Assembly: GCA_903847285.1 (NCBI GenBank)
Contig: CAINDH010000051.1
Span: forward strand, 1-39,318
Length of the DNA stretch: 39,318 bases
Reading direction: 5' to 3'
From: an uncultured Verrucomicrobia subdivision 3 bacterium
GTDB lineage: Bacteria; Verrucomicrobiota; Verrucomicrobiae; Limisphaerales; UBA11358
Shown one piece after another: positions 16,582 through 24,904 of the stretch; the first letter of the stretch is position 1; each line of letters starts with the position of its first letter. The position numbers were made by a program, and so were the translations under genes. Under the pieces are notes generated by a model. It did no database searches. It had not been told where the DNA came from and saw nothing but the letters and a program-made list of their open reading frames with translations.

Positions 16582-18291
16582 TCAAACGGGCTCCGCAATC
16601 AAATCGTAATCCGTGTGGCCGATGATTTTCACCTTGGTGAAACTACCGACGAGCAGTGCGCCTTTTGCCGCGCGGATGTAAACGCGGCCATCAATGTCCG
16701 GCGCATCCGCTTCGCCGCGACCGACGAAGTAATTTCCCCTCATCTGACTCGTGTGCTTTTCCGTTTCGCGGATAAGGCCGTGTTCCCACGAACTGACATT
16801 CGCGCCCTGAAGCTGCTTGGCGTTCGCTTCGCCTTCGATTAGGACTTTGATTTCACGTCCCACAAAACTCTCTGCGACGGCGATGGCAACCTTGTGTTGT
16901 GCGGCCATGGCGAGTTCGCGGCGCTTTTGTTTCACCTTGTCGGTAAGTTGGCCCGCCATCGCCCCGGCGCGGGTGCCATCTTCCCTGGAATAGGCAAACA
17001 CGCCGAGTCGCTCGAACTTTGTATCGCCAATGAAATCCAACAGCGCCTTGAAACTCGCTTCCGTCTCACCCGGAAAACCGACGATGAACGTCGTGCGGAT
17101 GGCGATGCCGGGAATGCCAGCGCGAATTTTTTTAATCAGGTCAACGATGTATTGCTGCGAGGTTTCGCGGCGCATCCGTTCAAGCATGTTCTCATGGATG
17201 TGCTGGAGCGGTATGTCGATGTAGCGCGCCACCTTCTTGCACGCGGCGATGGTCGCGATGAGTTCGTCCGTCCAATGCGCAGGATGCGTGTAGAGCAGGC
17301 GAATCCAGAAATCGCCCTTCAAAGAATTCAGCTCGCGCAACAGTGTGCAAATACTGGTCGCATCAGCGGCCAGCGATTTGGCGGCGGCGGAAAATTTCTC
17401 CGGAGAAGAAATCGCGCGGCTGTGGTTCGGGCGCAGGTCCAGGCCGTAATAAGTCGAGTCCTGGGAAATCAAATTGATTTCCTTCACCCCGTCGGCAATG
17501 AGTGCCTTTGCTTCCTTGACGATGTCCGCCTGCGTGCGGCTGCGGTGCGAGCCGCGCATCCGAGGAATGATGCAGAAGCTGCAAGGATGGTTGCAGCCTT
17601 CGGCTATTTTTAGATACGCGAAATGTTTTGGCGTCAGGCGGAAACGCGGCGTCTCAAAGTCGGGAATGAAAACCGGACGCTGGGTCACGTCAAAAACAGG
17701 AGCAGATGGAAGCCGGGAGTTGGCAGATAGGGATTTTACGCCGACAACAGTTTTGGTTTTTCCAAACTTGTCCGTGCCGCGCAGGGACTCTTCTTTTTCA
17801 TGGCTGGAAAGGTCGCGGGATTTTTCCAATTCGTTCAAGCGCCCGACGACTTTCCGCTTCTGACTTCTGACTTCTGACTTCTGACCTCCAATTTTCCCCG
17901 CGCGATTTGCAATCGCCTTACCCACGATGTCCCCTACTTGTGCTACTTGATCAATGCCCATGAAGCCGTCCACTTCCGGCATGAGCTTCGGCAGTTCTTC
18001 ACGAAAACGTTGTGACAAACAGCCGGAGACGATGACGGCCTGGCCGCGCTGGTTTGCGTCGCGCAGCTCGACGGATTCAAGAATGGTATCCACGCTCTCC
18101 TCCTGCGCGGAGTCAATGAAGGAGCAGGTGTTGACGATGACGGCATCGGCAGTCGCGGCATCATTGGTGATTTCCACGCCACTTTTCATCAGTGAGCCAA
18201 GCATGATTTCGGCGTCCACTAGATTTTTCGCGCAGCCGAGTGAAATCATGCCGACACGGACTGGCTTGGATCTGGAATTATTCTTTGTCAC
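16582..18291 (-). CDS. rimO: Ribosomal protein S12 methylthiotransferase RimO, with linker insertion
   Basis: Adds a methylthio group to the conserved Asp of ribosomal protein S12 using two 4Fe-4S clusters. The N-terminal UPF0004 domain supplies Cys20 (SLGCAKN), Cys56 (NTCSF) and Cys91 (SGCLS). The radical SAM motif is CNHPCSFC (Cys233, Cys237, Cys240), and the C-terminus holds a TRAM domain. The RimO-type CNHPC spacing and SLGCAKN separate it from MiaB. At 569 residues it is about 120 longer than typical RimO. Residues about 136-200 are a low-complexity linker encoded partly by four tandem TCAGAAG heptamers, and a smaller extra segment follows ISQDSTYYGLDL. The start is GTG at 18291; the frame stays intact through the insertion. 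Confidence 0.92.
   Translation of the reverse strand: MTKNNSRSKPVRVGMISLGCAKNLVDAEIMLGSLMKSGVEITNDAATADAVIVNTCSFIDSAQEESVDTILESVELRDANQRGQAVIVSGCLSQRFREELPKLMPEVDGFMGIDQVAQVGDIVGKAIANRAGKIGGQKSEVRSQKRKVVGRLNELEKSRDLSSHEKEESLRGTDKFGKTKTVVGVKSLSANSRLPSAPVFDVTQRPVFIPDFETPRFRLTPKHFAYLKIAEGCNHPCSFCIIPRMRGSHRSRTQADIVKEAKALIADGVKEINLISQDSTYYGLDLRPNHSRAISSPEKFSAAAKSLAADATSICTLLRELNSLKGDFWIRLLYTHPAHWTDELIATIAACKKVARYIDIPLQHIHENMLERMRRETSQQYIVDLIKKIRAGIPGIAIRTTFIVGFPGETEASFKALLDFIGDTKFERLGVFAYSREDGTRAGAMAGQLTDKVKQKRRELAMAAQHKVAIAVAESFVGREIKVLIEGEANAKQLQGANVSSWEHGLIRETEKHTSQMRGNYFVGRGEADAPDIDGRVYIRAAKGALLVGSFTKVKIIGHTDYDLIAEPV
17857..17884 (-). repeat. Heptanucleotide tandem repeat inside rimO
   Basis: CTTCTGA is repeated four times in a row on the plus strand, which reads TCAGAAG four times in rimO sense and encodes QKSEVRSQK. 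Because seven is not a multiple of three, loss or gain of one copy would shift the reading frame of rimO. Short tandem heptamers of this sort are a known mobile-looking repeat type in some bacteria. Confidence 0.85.
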
Positions 18292-18361
18292 AGGTGGCGT
18301 AGGTTAGCAGAGTTTGCCGATGAGGCAATGTTCGGAAAGCCAGAGTCCCTTTGTTGGGGAT

Positions 18362-19906
18362 TTATTTTACCGGTGTAGAATTTGTCGCCGGCGAAGCAAT
18401 GGCTGCCGGCACTACGTTAGTTGCGGCGGGCGCGAGAGTCTCCGGCGGCAGGCCGAGTTTGGTGCGGAGAATCGCGCGTGCTTCCGCCGGCACACCGCGC
18501 TGCGGGTCCAGCAGATCGCTGACGACGGTCTTGGACAATTCGTTCATCGCCGGCAGCGGAATCCGGGTGTCGCCCCGCGAACCGGCGGTGCTTTTCGTGT
18601 ATTTCTGATGCACCCGTGTGGCCAGGCTCTTGAAATTTTGGTAACGCGAATCGTCGTCCAGCACGAGTGCAAGATAGGCGCGCACGAGCAAACCCTGCAC
18701 CGCCGAGGTCACGCGTTCCTGCGAGGTTTCGCCGATATCAATTTGCACCACGGCCACGGCGTATTCGTCGAGCGTTAGATTTTTCGGCAGTGAATCCGGG
18801 TCGTTTTCAACAATGGGTTTGTCGGGAAACTTCTGGCCAAGATACTTGAACCATTTCGTTGCGTCGGCGATGCGGTTGTTCTCGTAGAGAAAATAAATGG
18901 AGTCACGCAGGGCGTTGCGCTGGGCACGCTCGATGTGGTCGCGGTTCTTTTCATCATCCACCGCCATTTTTTCATAGACCTCGTTGACGCGATTTACCAA
19001 GTCTAAGTTCGGACCAAGCGAGTAACGTTGTGAAAACGGATTGTAAATGATTCGCCCGTGCTTGAAGGCTTGATAGATGGATTGATAGATGATGCGGCGG
19101 AGTTGGATGAGGTCATCCGGCTTAACTTTTTCGGGATGTTTTTCCGCCTGATCAAGACCCTTTGCGCCCCAGTAAAGCGCGTGTGCCTCAGGCAATCGCC
19201 AGTCAAGCGGGCCATATTTTTCGTCCACGAATTTGATGAACGCTGGCTCCAGCTTGAATTTTTCATGCAGCACGGTGGCGTTCGTGCGGTCGATTGCGTT
19301 TTGTGGTGCCACCAAACTTTGATAGTTCGTTCCACTCTCGCCGAAGAAGCCGGACATCTCGTCCGCCCACTTCATCTTGTAAAACACATTCGCGTCGTCG
19401 AGGTTCGCGCCCATTTTGTGCTGATATTGCCACGCCAGCTCGCGGAAAATCAGCACGTCGTCGGGATTGTATTTCAGTCCACCATCACGCATCAGCTCGA
19501 TGCCATTCTGCACCCAGTGCCAGCGGTCAGTGTAATCCCCCGGCCCGTTTTCCTTGAACTTCACGGAAATGTTGTAGGCCATGTTCCAGCCCTGAAATAC
19601 CCAGACTTGCGAAAAGTGCGGTTCAAGCGCGGTGATCCATGAGGCGAGTTGCGCCGCTTCAAAAAATTTATCGTCCTGCTGCAGTTCATTCGCGCGCATC
19701 CAGAGAAAATTCGAGATCAGCCCGCGAAAACCGCCGAGCGCAACCGTCGTGAACGCCAGCATCGGCGGCGCATTATCCAGCACGGCGGTGTAGGTCATGC
19801 CCAGCCGCTCGCGGTCGGCGTTCATGGAATGTTGGACGCGCCCGGAAGTGAATAGCAACGCAGCGATGAGCAGCAGCAGGAGAATTTTTTTAACGCGCGG
19901 GTTCAT
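18362..19906 (-). CDS. Large membrane-anchored protein of unknown function
   Basis: Unrecognised 514-residue protein. An N-terminal hydrophobic helix (KKILLLLLIAALLFTSG, about residues 7-22) anchors or exports it, and the rest is mostly helical with regular aromatic and Ala residues. The stretch around residues 57-113 (FLWMRANELQQDDKFFEAAQL, WITALEPHF, VWVFQGWNMAYNISV) resembles a TPR-like repeat pair. The final 25 residues are Ala/Pro/Thr-rich. The start overlaps the stop of the ABC permease by four bases (19903-19906), so it is translationally coupled to that transporter and probably works with it outside the membrane. It is the last gene of the minus-strand cluster. No catalytic motif is visible. 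Confidence 0.6.
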   Translation of the reverse strand: MNPRVKKILLLLLIAALLFTSGRVQHSMNADRERLGMTYTAVLDNAPPMLAFTTVALGGFRGLISNFLWMRANELQQDDKFFEAAQLASWITALEPHFSQVWVFQGWNMAYNISVKFKENGPGDYTDRWHWVQNGIELMRDGGLKYNPDDVLIFRELAWQYQHKMGANLDDANVFYKMKWADEMSGFFGESGTNYQSLVAPQNAIDRTNATVLHEKFKLEPAFIKFVDEKYGPLDWRLPEAHALYWGAKGLDQAEKHPEKVKPDDLIQLRRIIYQSIYQAFKHGRIIYNPFSQRYSLGPNLDLVNRVNEVYEKMAVDDEKNRDHIERAQRNALRDSIYFLYENNRIADATKWFKYLGQKFPDKPIVENDPDSLPKNLTLDEYAVAVVQIDIGETSQERVTSAVQGLLVRAYLALVLDDDSRYQNFKSLATRVHQKYTKSTAGSRGDTRIPLPAMNELSKTVVSDLLDPQRGVPAEARAILRTKLGLPPETLAPAATNVVPAAIASPATNSTPVK

Positions 19907-21294
19907 TGGGTTCCTTGCGCGGTGGCCAGTTCGCGGCGGTTGAAAAAGACGATTCCCGCCACGGCAAAGATGCCGCCGATAAGCAAAACAATCTGCGCGA
20001 AGGCCGAGCCGAGTTCCAGCCAGGTAATGCTGCGTCCCGTGCTCAAGGCATCAATCGGTGAATAATTTTGGACCAGCCGGATGACTGACAGCATTGCCTT
20101 GAAGGCCGGAATCAGCACGACGTCCGCCGCCGAATGGCCAGCCTGGCCTGTCTCCTCGTTGCCCGCCGCGACCGAGCCGGAATCAATCGCATCCGCCAGC
20201 GTGCCGCTCGCCATGACCATCACCAGCATTGCCAGCGAAAAAAACGTCGCGACCGGGAACGATAGAAAACTCGCCGCCATCAAACCCAGCGCCGCCATCA
20301 ACGCCAGCCAGCAGAAAATAATTCCCAGCCCGCGCGCGAAATTCAGCGCGAAGCCACCTTCGGGATACAGCACCTCCATGCCTTCATCCAGTGGGAACAG
20401 GAGCGCCGTGTTATTTTGCGGCGGGTTTACCACCGTGATTGTCAGCACGCCATCCTTGTCGAACATGTCCGGCGGAATTGGAAATTCATGGAACGTATCC
20501 GGCGCGAGACTCATCGGCCCGCTTGGCCAGATTTTTTTCAATTCCTCCGTGCCGACCATCCACGCCAGCGTGAACGTGCCTGACGCGCTCTTCTGAGCTG
20601 AATTAAATTTTACACGCAACTGCAACGGCTTGCCCGCGAGATAATTTTTGGCAAAACCCAAATCAATTTTCCAAATGCGCTGGTAACTTGGTCGAACCAC
20701 TTGAAATTCAGCACGGACACTCTCGCGGATTAGTTTTCTCGTCTCCGGCACATCCACCTTTTCCACTGCATTGTTTTTAAGCTTTTCCTGCAAAAACCGA
20801 TCGGTCTCACGTTCGATGTCAGCATCATTGTTGGCTTCCTTCGCCGAACCGCGCGCCACGAGGATTTGCTCGCGTAAGGTCTGCTGCACTTCCGGCGGAA
20901 GTTTCGCCGCGCGCCACTGAAGCAGTCCAAATACACAGCCGCCGGAAATCGCCAGCAAAGCCGCATTCAGCGTCACGATGCCCAGCCATTTTCCAATCCA
21001 GATTTGCCAGCGCGCAATGGGCTTCGTGGCGACCACTTGCATCTGACACTCCTCGATGTCGCGCGCCAGCGTGCCGCATGAAAGCCAGAGAGTCGAAAGC
21101 CCAAGCAACGCCGTGATGGCGCTCAAGGTGTAGGTCAAAATGATCTGCGTGAAACCTTGCGCCGAGCCGTCGTCCTTGATAACCAACGGCAGGCCGACAA
21201 CCGCCAGGATCAACAGCACCGCGATGACAAGGAACAGCTTGAACCGCAGCGCGGCCTTCCAGGTCAATCCAGCGATGGCGAGAATTCGTTGCAT
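19903..21294 (-). CDS. ABC-2 type transporter permease with large extracytoplasmic domain
   Basis: Membrane subunit of an ABC exporter, 463 residues. Hydrophobic helices lie near residues 18-40, 48-75 and 103-125, then a soluble domain of about 180 residues (about 130-310) interrupts, with more helices around 325-385 and 425-450. The cytoplasmic coupling region LARDIEECQMQVVATKPIARWQ is typical of ABC-2 permeases (RDI..G/C...V.tKPI.R...), as is the closing FFNRREL. The inserted domain has beta-rich character (LQLRVKFNS, TFTLAWMVG) and may face the periplasm and bind cargo. The ATPase gene lies 83 bases upstream and the 514-residue protein overlaps downstream. The cargo is unknown. Confidence 0.82.
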   Translation of the reverse strand: MQRILAIAGLTWKAALRFKLFLVIAVLLILAVVGLPLVIKDDGSAQGFTQIILTYTLSAITALLGLSTLWLSCGTLARDIEECQMQVVATKPIARWQIWIGKWLGIVTLNAALLAISGGCVFGLLQWRAAKLPPEVQQTLREQILVARGSAKEANNDADIERETDRFLQEKLKNNAVEKVDVPETRKLIRESVRAEFQVVRPSYQRIWKIDLGFAKNYLAGKPLQLRVKFNSAQKSASGTFTLAWMVGTEELKKIWPSGPMSLAPDTFHEFPIPPDMFDKDGVLTITVVNPPQNNTALLFPLDEGMEVLYPEGGFALNFARGLGIIFCWLALMAALGLMAASFLSFPVATFFSLAMLVMVMASGTLADAIDSGSVAAGNEETGQAGHSAADVVLIPAFKAMLSVIRLVQNYSPIDALSTGRSITWLELGSAFAQIVLLIGGIFAVAGIVFFNRRELATAQGTQ

Positions 21295-21302
21295 TAAAAG
21301 TT

Positions 21303-21372
21303 AGACACAAATTTCACGAATTAACACGAATTCAAAATCAATCATTAGTGAAAATTCGTGAAATTCGCGTCT
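21303..21372. repeat. Imperfect inverted repeat between ABC ATPase and permease genes
   Basis: Arms at 21303-21321 and 21354-21372 (19 bases each) pair with only two G-U type differences, leaving a 32-base centre. Inside, ACGAATT repeats at 10-base spacing (21316 and 21326). In the sense direction of the operon it would fold just before the permease start, so it may set the relative expression of the two genes or simply be a dispersed intergenic repeat. Confidence 0.6.
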
Positions 21373-21377
21373 GAAAA

Positions 21378-22556
21378 TTATTTCTTGCCACCCAGCAATG
21401 AAGAAAGTTTTTCATCCGCTTTGGCCAGATCAGCCGGCTTCGCTTCTGGTGCAGTTGATGGCTTGGCCGGCGGCGTTGGCTGACTTGCCTGCGCGAGCGC
21501 GGCCAGCTTGCTGTCGTCCACTTTCGGCGCAGAGGCTTCGGTGGCAGATTTGACGGCTACCACTGCTGCCTGCGGCAATGACAGCTTCTCCAAAACTTTG
21601 TCCGTCGTTGGTTTGGTTTCACCAGTGCCGCGCAAGTATTCCGCCACGCGTGCGCCGGATTGAGCGCCGCTGGTTTCGTTGGCGGCGCGCGCCTTGTTCA
21701 CCACGTCGAGGAAGTAGCTTTCCAGATTCTGTGTCGGATTATCCACGCGGACTTCGCCGGTCGTGATGTCTTTGCGGATGATGGCGAGAACCTTTTCCAA
21801 AGTTTCGCGAGGCAATACCGGCGTCGTGATGCGCAGGCTGTCCGGCTTGGCGAGCAGTTCATTCAGCGTGCCTTGCGCCTGAATCCTGCCGCCGTAATAA
21901 ATCACCACGCGATCGCAAACGTCTTCCACGTCGGAAAGCAAATGGCTGCTCAAGATGACCGTCTTGCCACGCTTGGCGAGCGCCACGATCAAATCCTTCA
22001 CCTCGCGACAGCCGATTGGATCGAGGCCAGCCGTCGGTTCGTCGAGGATGACGAGGTCGGGATCGTTGATGAGCGCCTGCGCGAGACCGATGCGGCGTTG
22101 CATGCCCTTGGAAAATTCACCGACGGCGCGCGTCTGGGTTTTACCGAGGCCAACCATTTCCAGCAACTGCTCCGCGCGATTGTTGCGCTCGTCCTTGCTC
22201 AGGTGAAACAAGTTGCCGAAAAAGTCCAGCGTTTCGCGCGAACTCAAATAGCGGTATAGATACGATTCCTCCGGCAGATAACCGATGCGCGCCTTGGTCT
22301 GCACGTGACGCGGCGAATGACCGAACATCTCGATGTGACCCTTCGTCGGATTCAACAGACCGAGCAGCAGCTTGATGGTCGTGGATTTGCCGGAACCGTT
22401 CGGTCCGAGCAGGCCAAAAATTTCGCCGCGACGAACTTCAAAGTCCACGTTGTCCACCGCGCGCGCTTTGGGGCGGTTCCAAAAATCTTTGAAAACTTTC
22501 GTCAGCCCGCGCACGGAGACGACGACTTCACCATTGGATGTTTGAGCGGCGGACAT
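21378..22556 (-). CDS. ABC transporter ATP-binding protein
   Basis: Nucleotide-binding subunit of an ABC-2 exporter, 392 residues. Walker A is GPNGSGKST (51-59), the signature is FSKGMQ (148-153), and Walker B is LVILDEP (168-174) followed by TAGLDP and the switch His in ILSSHLLSDV. The first 230 residues are an ordinary CcmA/NatA-like domain. After it comes a 100-residue region and a tail of about 60 residues rich in Ala, Pro and Lys (TPPAKPSTAPEAKPADLAK), which is unusual. It is the only ABC ATPase visible in the cluster, so it may energise both the adjacent permease and the one at 29009-29971. Its stop lies 83 bases before the permease start. Confidence 0.92.
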   Translation of the reverse strand: MSAAQTSNGEVVVSVRGLTKVFKDFWNRPKARAVDNVDFEVRRGEIFGLLGPNGSGKSTTIKLLLGLLNPTKGHIEMFGHSPRHVQTKARIGYLPEESYLYRYLSSRETLDFFGNLFHLSKDERNNRAEQLLEMVGLGKTQTRAVGEFSKGMQRRIGLAQALINDPDLVILDEPTAGLDPIGCREVKDLIVALAKRGKTVILSSHLLSDVEDVCDRVVIYYGGRIQAQGTLNELLAKPDSLRITTPVLPRETLEKVLAIIRKDITTGEVRVDNPTQNLESYFLDVVNKARAANETSGAQSGARVAEYLRGTGETKPTTDKVLEKLSLPQAAVVAVKSATEASAPKVDDSKLAALAQASQPTPPAKPSTAPEAKPADLAKADEKLSSLLGGKK

Positions 22557-22574
22557 AATTTCAATTTGGAAAAA

Positions 22575-24581
22575 CTACGCCAGCTTCGGCGTCAGCTCAC
22601 CGGTTGGCTTGGAATGCGAGCCGTGGTCGTGTTTTTCGGCGACAGGTTCGGGATGAAAATGTTCCAGCTCCTCGCCTTTGCGCACGAGCCGGGCACTGTT
22701 GAAAATCACGATCAATGTGCCGAAGACGTGCAGGATGGCCGCCGTGATCGGGCCGATGATGCCGAACGCCGACGCGGACAGACCGGCGATGATGAACACC
22801 ACACCGAACAGAAAATTCTGGTTGATGACCGCGCGCGTGCTGCGCGAAAGTTTGATGAGGAACGGCAGGCGGCGGAGATCGTTGTTCATCAGCGCAATCG
22901 TCGCGCTGTGGATGGCCACTTCGCTGCCAGCGGCGCCCATCGCGATGCTGATGTCACCGGCGGCGAGCGCGGGTGCGTCGTTCACGCCGTCGCCGACGAC
23001 GGCGACTTTGTAGCCCTTCGCTTTCACGGCGCGGACGAAATCCACTTTATCCTGCGGCAGGCAATCGCCCTTCGCTTCTTCGCAGCCGATTTCCGCCGCG
23101 ACGCGCGTGGCGACGGGCTGACGGTCACCGCTTACCATCGCGATGCGGCGCACACCGGCTTCCTTCAATTCCGCCAAAGCTTCCTTCGATTCCGCGCGCG
23201 TCTGGTCCTGCATGCCGACCCAGCCGACGCACTTGCCGTTTTGCGCGACGAAAATCAGGCTCCAGCCTTCGGCGTCGTTCACGTCCACAGATTTTTCAAA
23301 ACCCGCGTCAATGCCGTTGTCCTTCAGCCACTGCGCGCGACCGACCAAAACTTTTGCGCCGTTGATTTCCGCTTTCACGCCGCGACCGGCGGTCTCGGCA
23401 AAATCTTTCGGCTCGGCCAAGGGAACTCCCGCTTCGCCTGCGAGGGTTGCGAGGGCTTTGGCGGTCGGATGGTTGCTGTATTTTTCGGCGGACGCGGCGA
23501 GCAGCAACAGTTCGGCGGGCTTCGTGTCGCCGATCGGCGCGAGGCGGCTGACGGCGAGCTGGCCGGTCGTGAGTGTGCCGGTTTTGTCGAAGATGAACGC
23601 GTTGATCTTCGCGGCAGCTTCGATGTCGGCGACATTCTTGATGAGAATACCGAGACGCGCGGCGGCGGAAAGCGCGGCGACCATCGCAGTCGGGGTTGCG
23701 AGAATGAAGGCGCACGGGCAGGACACCACGAACACCGCGATGACGCGGCTCAGATCATGCGTGAACGCCCAGACGAGCGCGCCGATGACCAGCACGAGCG
23801 GCGTGTAAAAGCCCATGTATTGATCCACGATTTTCTGGATGGGCAACTTGGTTTTTTCGGCGGCGATGATGAGCTCGCGCACGCGGCCGAGCGTGGTGTC
23901 GGTGCCGGCGCGGCTGACTTTGATTTCGAGAACGCCCGTTAAATTCTGCGTGCCGGCGAAAACTTCGTCGCCCTGCTTCTTGTCGGCGGGCAAAGATTCA
24001 CCGGTGATGGTGGCCTGATTGAACGAGCCTTGGCCTTGCACGATGATGCCGTCGGCGGCGACGTTGTCGCCGGGGCGGATGCGGATGACATCGCCGACGG
24101 CGAGCTGACTGGCGGCGACTTCTTCCTCGGCGCCGCCTTTGACGATGCGGCGCGCTTTCGTGGGCGTGAGCTTGATGAGCGATTCGATGGAGTCGCGCGC
24201 GCCTTGGGCGGTGCGGGTCTCGATGATTTCGCCGGTGAGCATGAAGAAGGCGACGATGCCAGCAGTCTTGTAATCGCCGGACGCGAACGCCGCGAGCACA
24301 GCGATGGCGACAAGTTCGTTGATGCTCAGATTACCACGGCGCAAATCTTTGACGGCGGTGACGATGATGGGAAAGCCCAGGACGATGGAGCCGATCATGG
24401 CGCTGAAATTGGCGATGGTAGTGCCGGAATCAAACATCCAGTCCACGATGAAAGCGTTGAGGACGCAGACGATGCCGAACACGGCCCACGGAATGGACAC
24501 GACGGAATGTTCGTGGTCGTGGCCGCAGCCGCAATTGTCGCCGTGCTCGTGGTCGTGGCTTAAAAGGGATGTGACTTGCAT
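22575..24581 (-). CDS. P1B-type heavy-metal translocating ATPase with His-rich tails
   Basis: Pumps a transition-metal ion across the membrane at the cost of ATP. The phosphorylated Asp is Asp332 in DKTGTLTTG; the actuator motif TGES, the nucleotide-site HP (SNHPTAKAL) and the hinge GDGVNDAPAL are all present. The transmembrane metal site is CPC (Cys288-Pro-Cys290). No HMA ferredoxin-like domain precedes it. Instead the N-terminus is SHDHEHGDNCGCGHDHEHS, and the C-terminus is also His-rich (EHFHPEP, KHDHGSHS). The last helix reads AAILHVFGTLIVIFNSARL, which is not the usual CopA or ZntA sequence. I used the ATG at 24581; the TTG at 24605 would overlap the upstream gene. Zn/Co/Cd or Cu are possible substrates. 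Confidence 0.93.
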   Translation of the reverse strand: MQVTSLLSHDHEHGDNCGCGHDHEHSVVSIPWAVFGIVCVLNAFIVDWMFDSGTTIANFSAMIGSIVLGFPIIVTAVKDLRRGNLSINELVAIAVLAAFASGDYKTAGIVAFFMLTGEIIETRTAQGARDSIESLIKLTPTKARRIVKGGAEEEVAASQLAVGDVIRIRPGDNVAADGIIVQGQGSFNQATITGESLPADKKQGDEVFAGTQNLTGVLEIKVSRAGTDTTLGRVRELIIAAEKTKLPIQKIVDQYMGFYTPLVLVIGALVWAFTHDLSRVIAVFVVSCPCAFILATPTAMVAALSAAARLGILIKNVADIEAAAKINAFIFDKTGTLTTGQLAVSRLAPIGDTKPAELLLLAASAEKYSNHPTAKALATLAGEAGVPLAEPKDFAETAGRGVKAEINGAKVLVGRAQWLKDNGIDAGFEKSVDVNDAEGWSLIFVAQNGKCVGWVGMQDQTRAESKEALAELKEAGVRRIAMVSGDRQPVATRVAAEIGCEEAKGDCLPQDKVDFVRAVKAKGYKVAVVGDGVNDAPALAAGDISIAMGAAGSEVAIHSATIALMNNDLRRLPFLIKLSRSTRAVINQNFLFGVVFIIAGLSASAFGIIGPITAAILHVFGTLIVIFNSARLVRKGEELEHFHPEPVAEKHDHGSHSKPTGELTPKLA

Positions 24582-24585
24582 AAAA

Positions 24586-24897
24586 TTAAAAAACGCGTTT
24601 ACCAAGAACTGGGAAATGATTCAGCCAGTTATGGAACCTAACAAACAGCCAACCGAAGCAAAGACTCCAAAGCGGTATCAAGATGAAACCTAAGAGTTCA
24701 TAGCCGATAAGGTCAGCAAAGCAGGATGGAGGCTGTAGTAAAACAGATGCCGCGCCCAAAAATGTAACTAATGATTCTGCCCAATTAGTTGTGCCTCTAA
24801 ACGGGAATGAGAACATCACTGCACCCACAACCAGAATGCTCAATGCAAAGTGAACAATTGCCACCCTCCACATTCTTCGTTTGAGCAACGCGTCCAT
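24586..24897 (-). CDS. Small integral membrane protein
   Basis: Predicted 103-residue protein with about three hydrophobic segments: VAIVHFALSILVVGAVMFSF near the N-terminus, a middle one (LVTFLGAASVLL), and LLGFILIPLWSLCFGWLFV near the C-terminus. The tail LNHFPVLGKRVF is basic. I do not recognise a named family, though short proteins of this shape occur in Verrucomicrobia genomes. It sits seven bases after the HflK stop and four bases before the chosen P1B-ATPase ATG, so it is expressed in the cluster and could be an accessory subunit of either. Base composition around it is more AT-rich than its neighbours. Confidence 0.6.
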   Translation of the reverse strand: MDALLKRRMWRVAIVHFALSILVVGAVMFSFPFRGTTNWAESLVTFLGAASVLLQPPSCFADLIGYELLGFILIPLWSLCFGWLFVRFHNWLNHFPVLGKRVF

Positions 24898-24904
24898 TTT
24901 CGTT

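Noticed and set aside
16894..17613. Plus-strand open frame opposite rimO
   Set aside because: rimO has all cluster-binding cysteines; the antisense frame has no motif.
22305..23942. Long open frame on the plus strand opposite the P1B ATPase
   Set aside because: It is antisense to an ATPase with all catalytic motifs intact and encodes an Arg/Asp/His-rich protein without a recognisable domain; GC-rich codon use on the other strand explains it.
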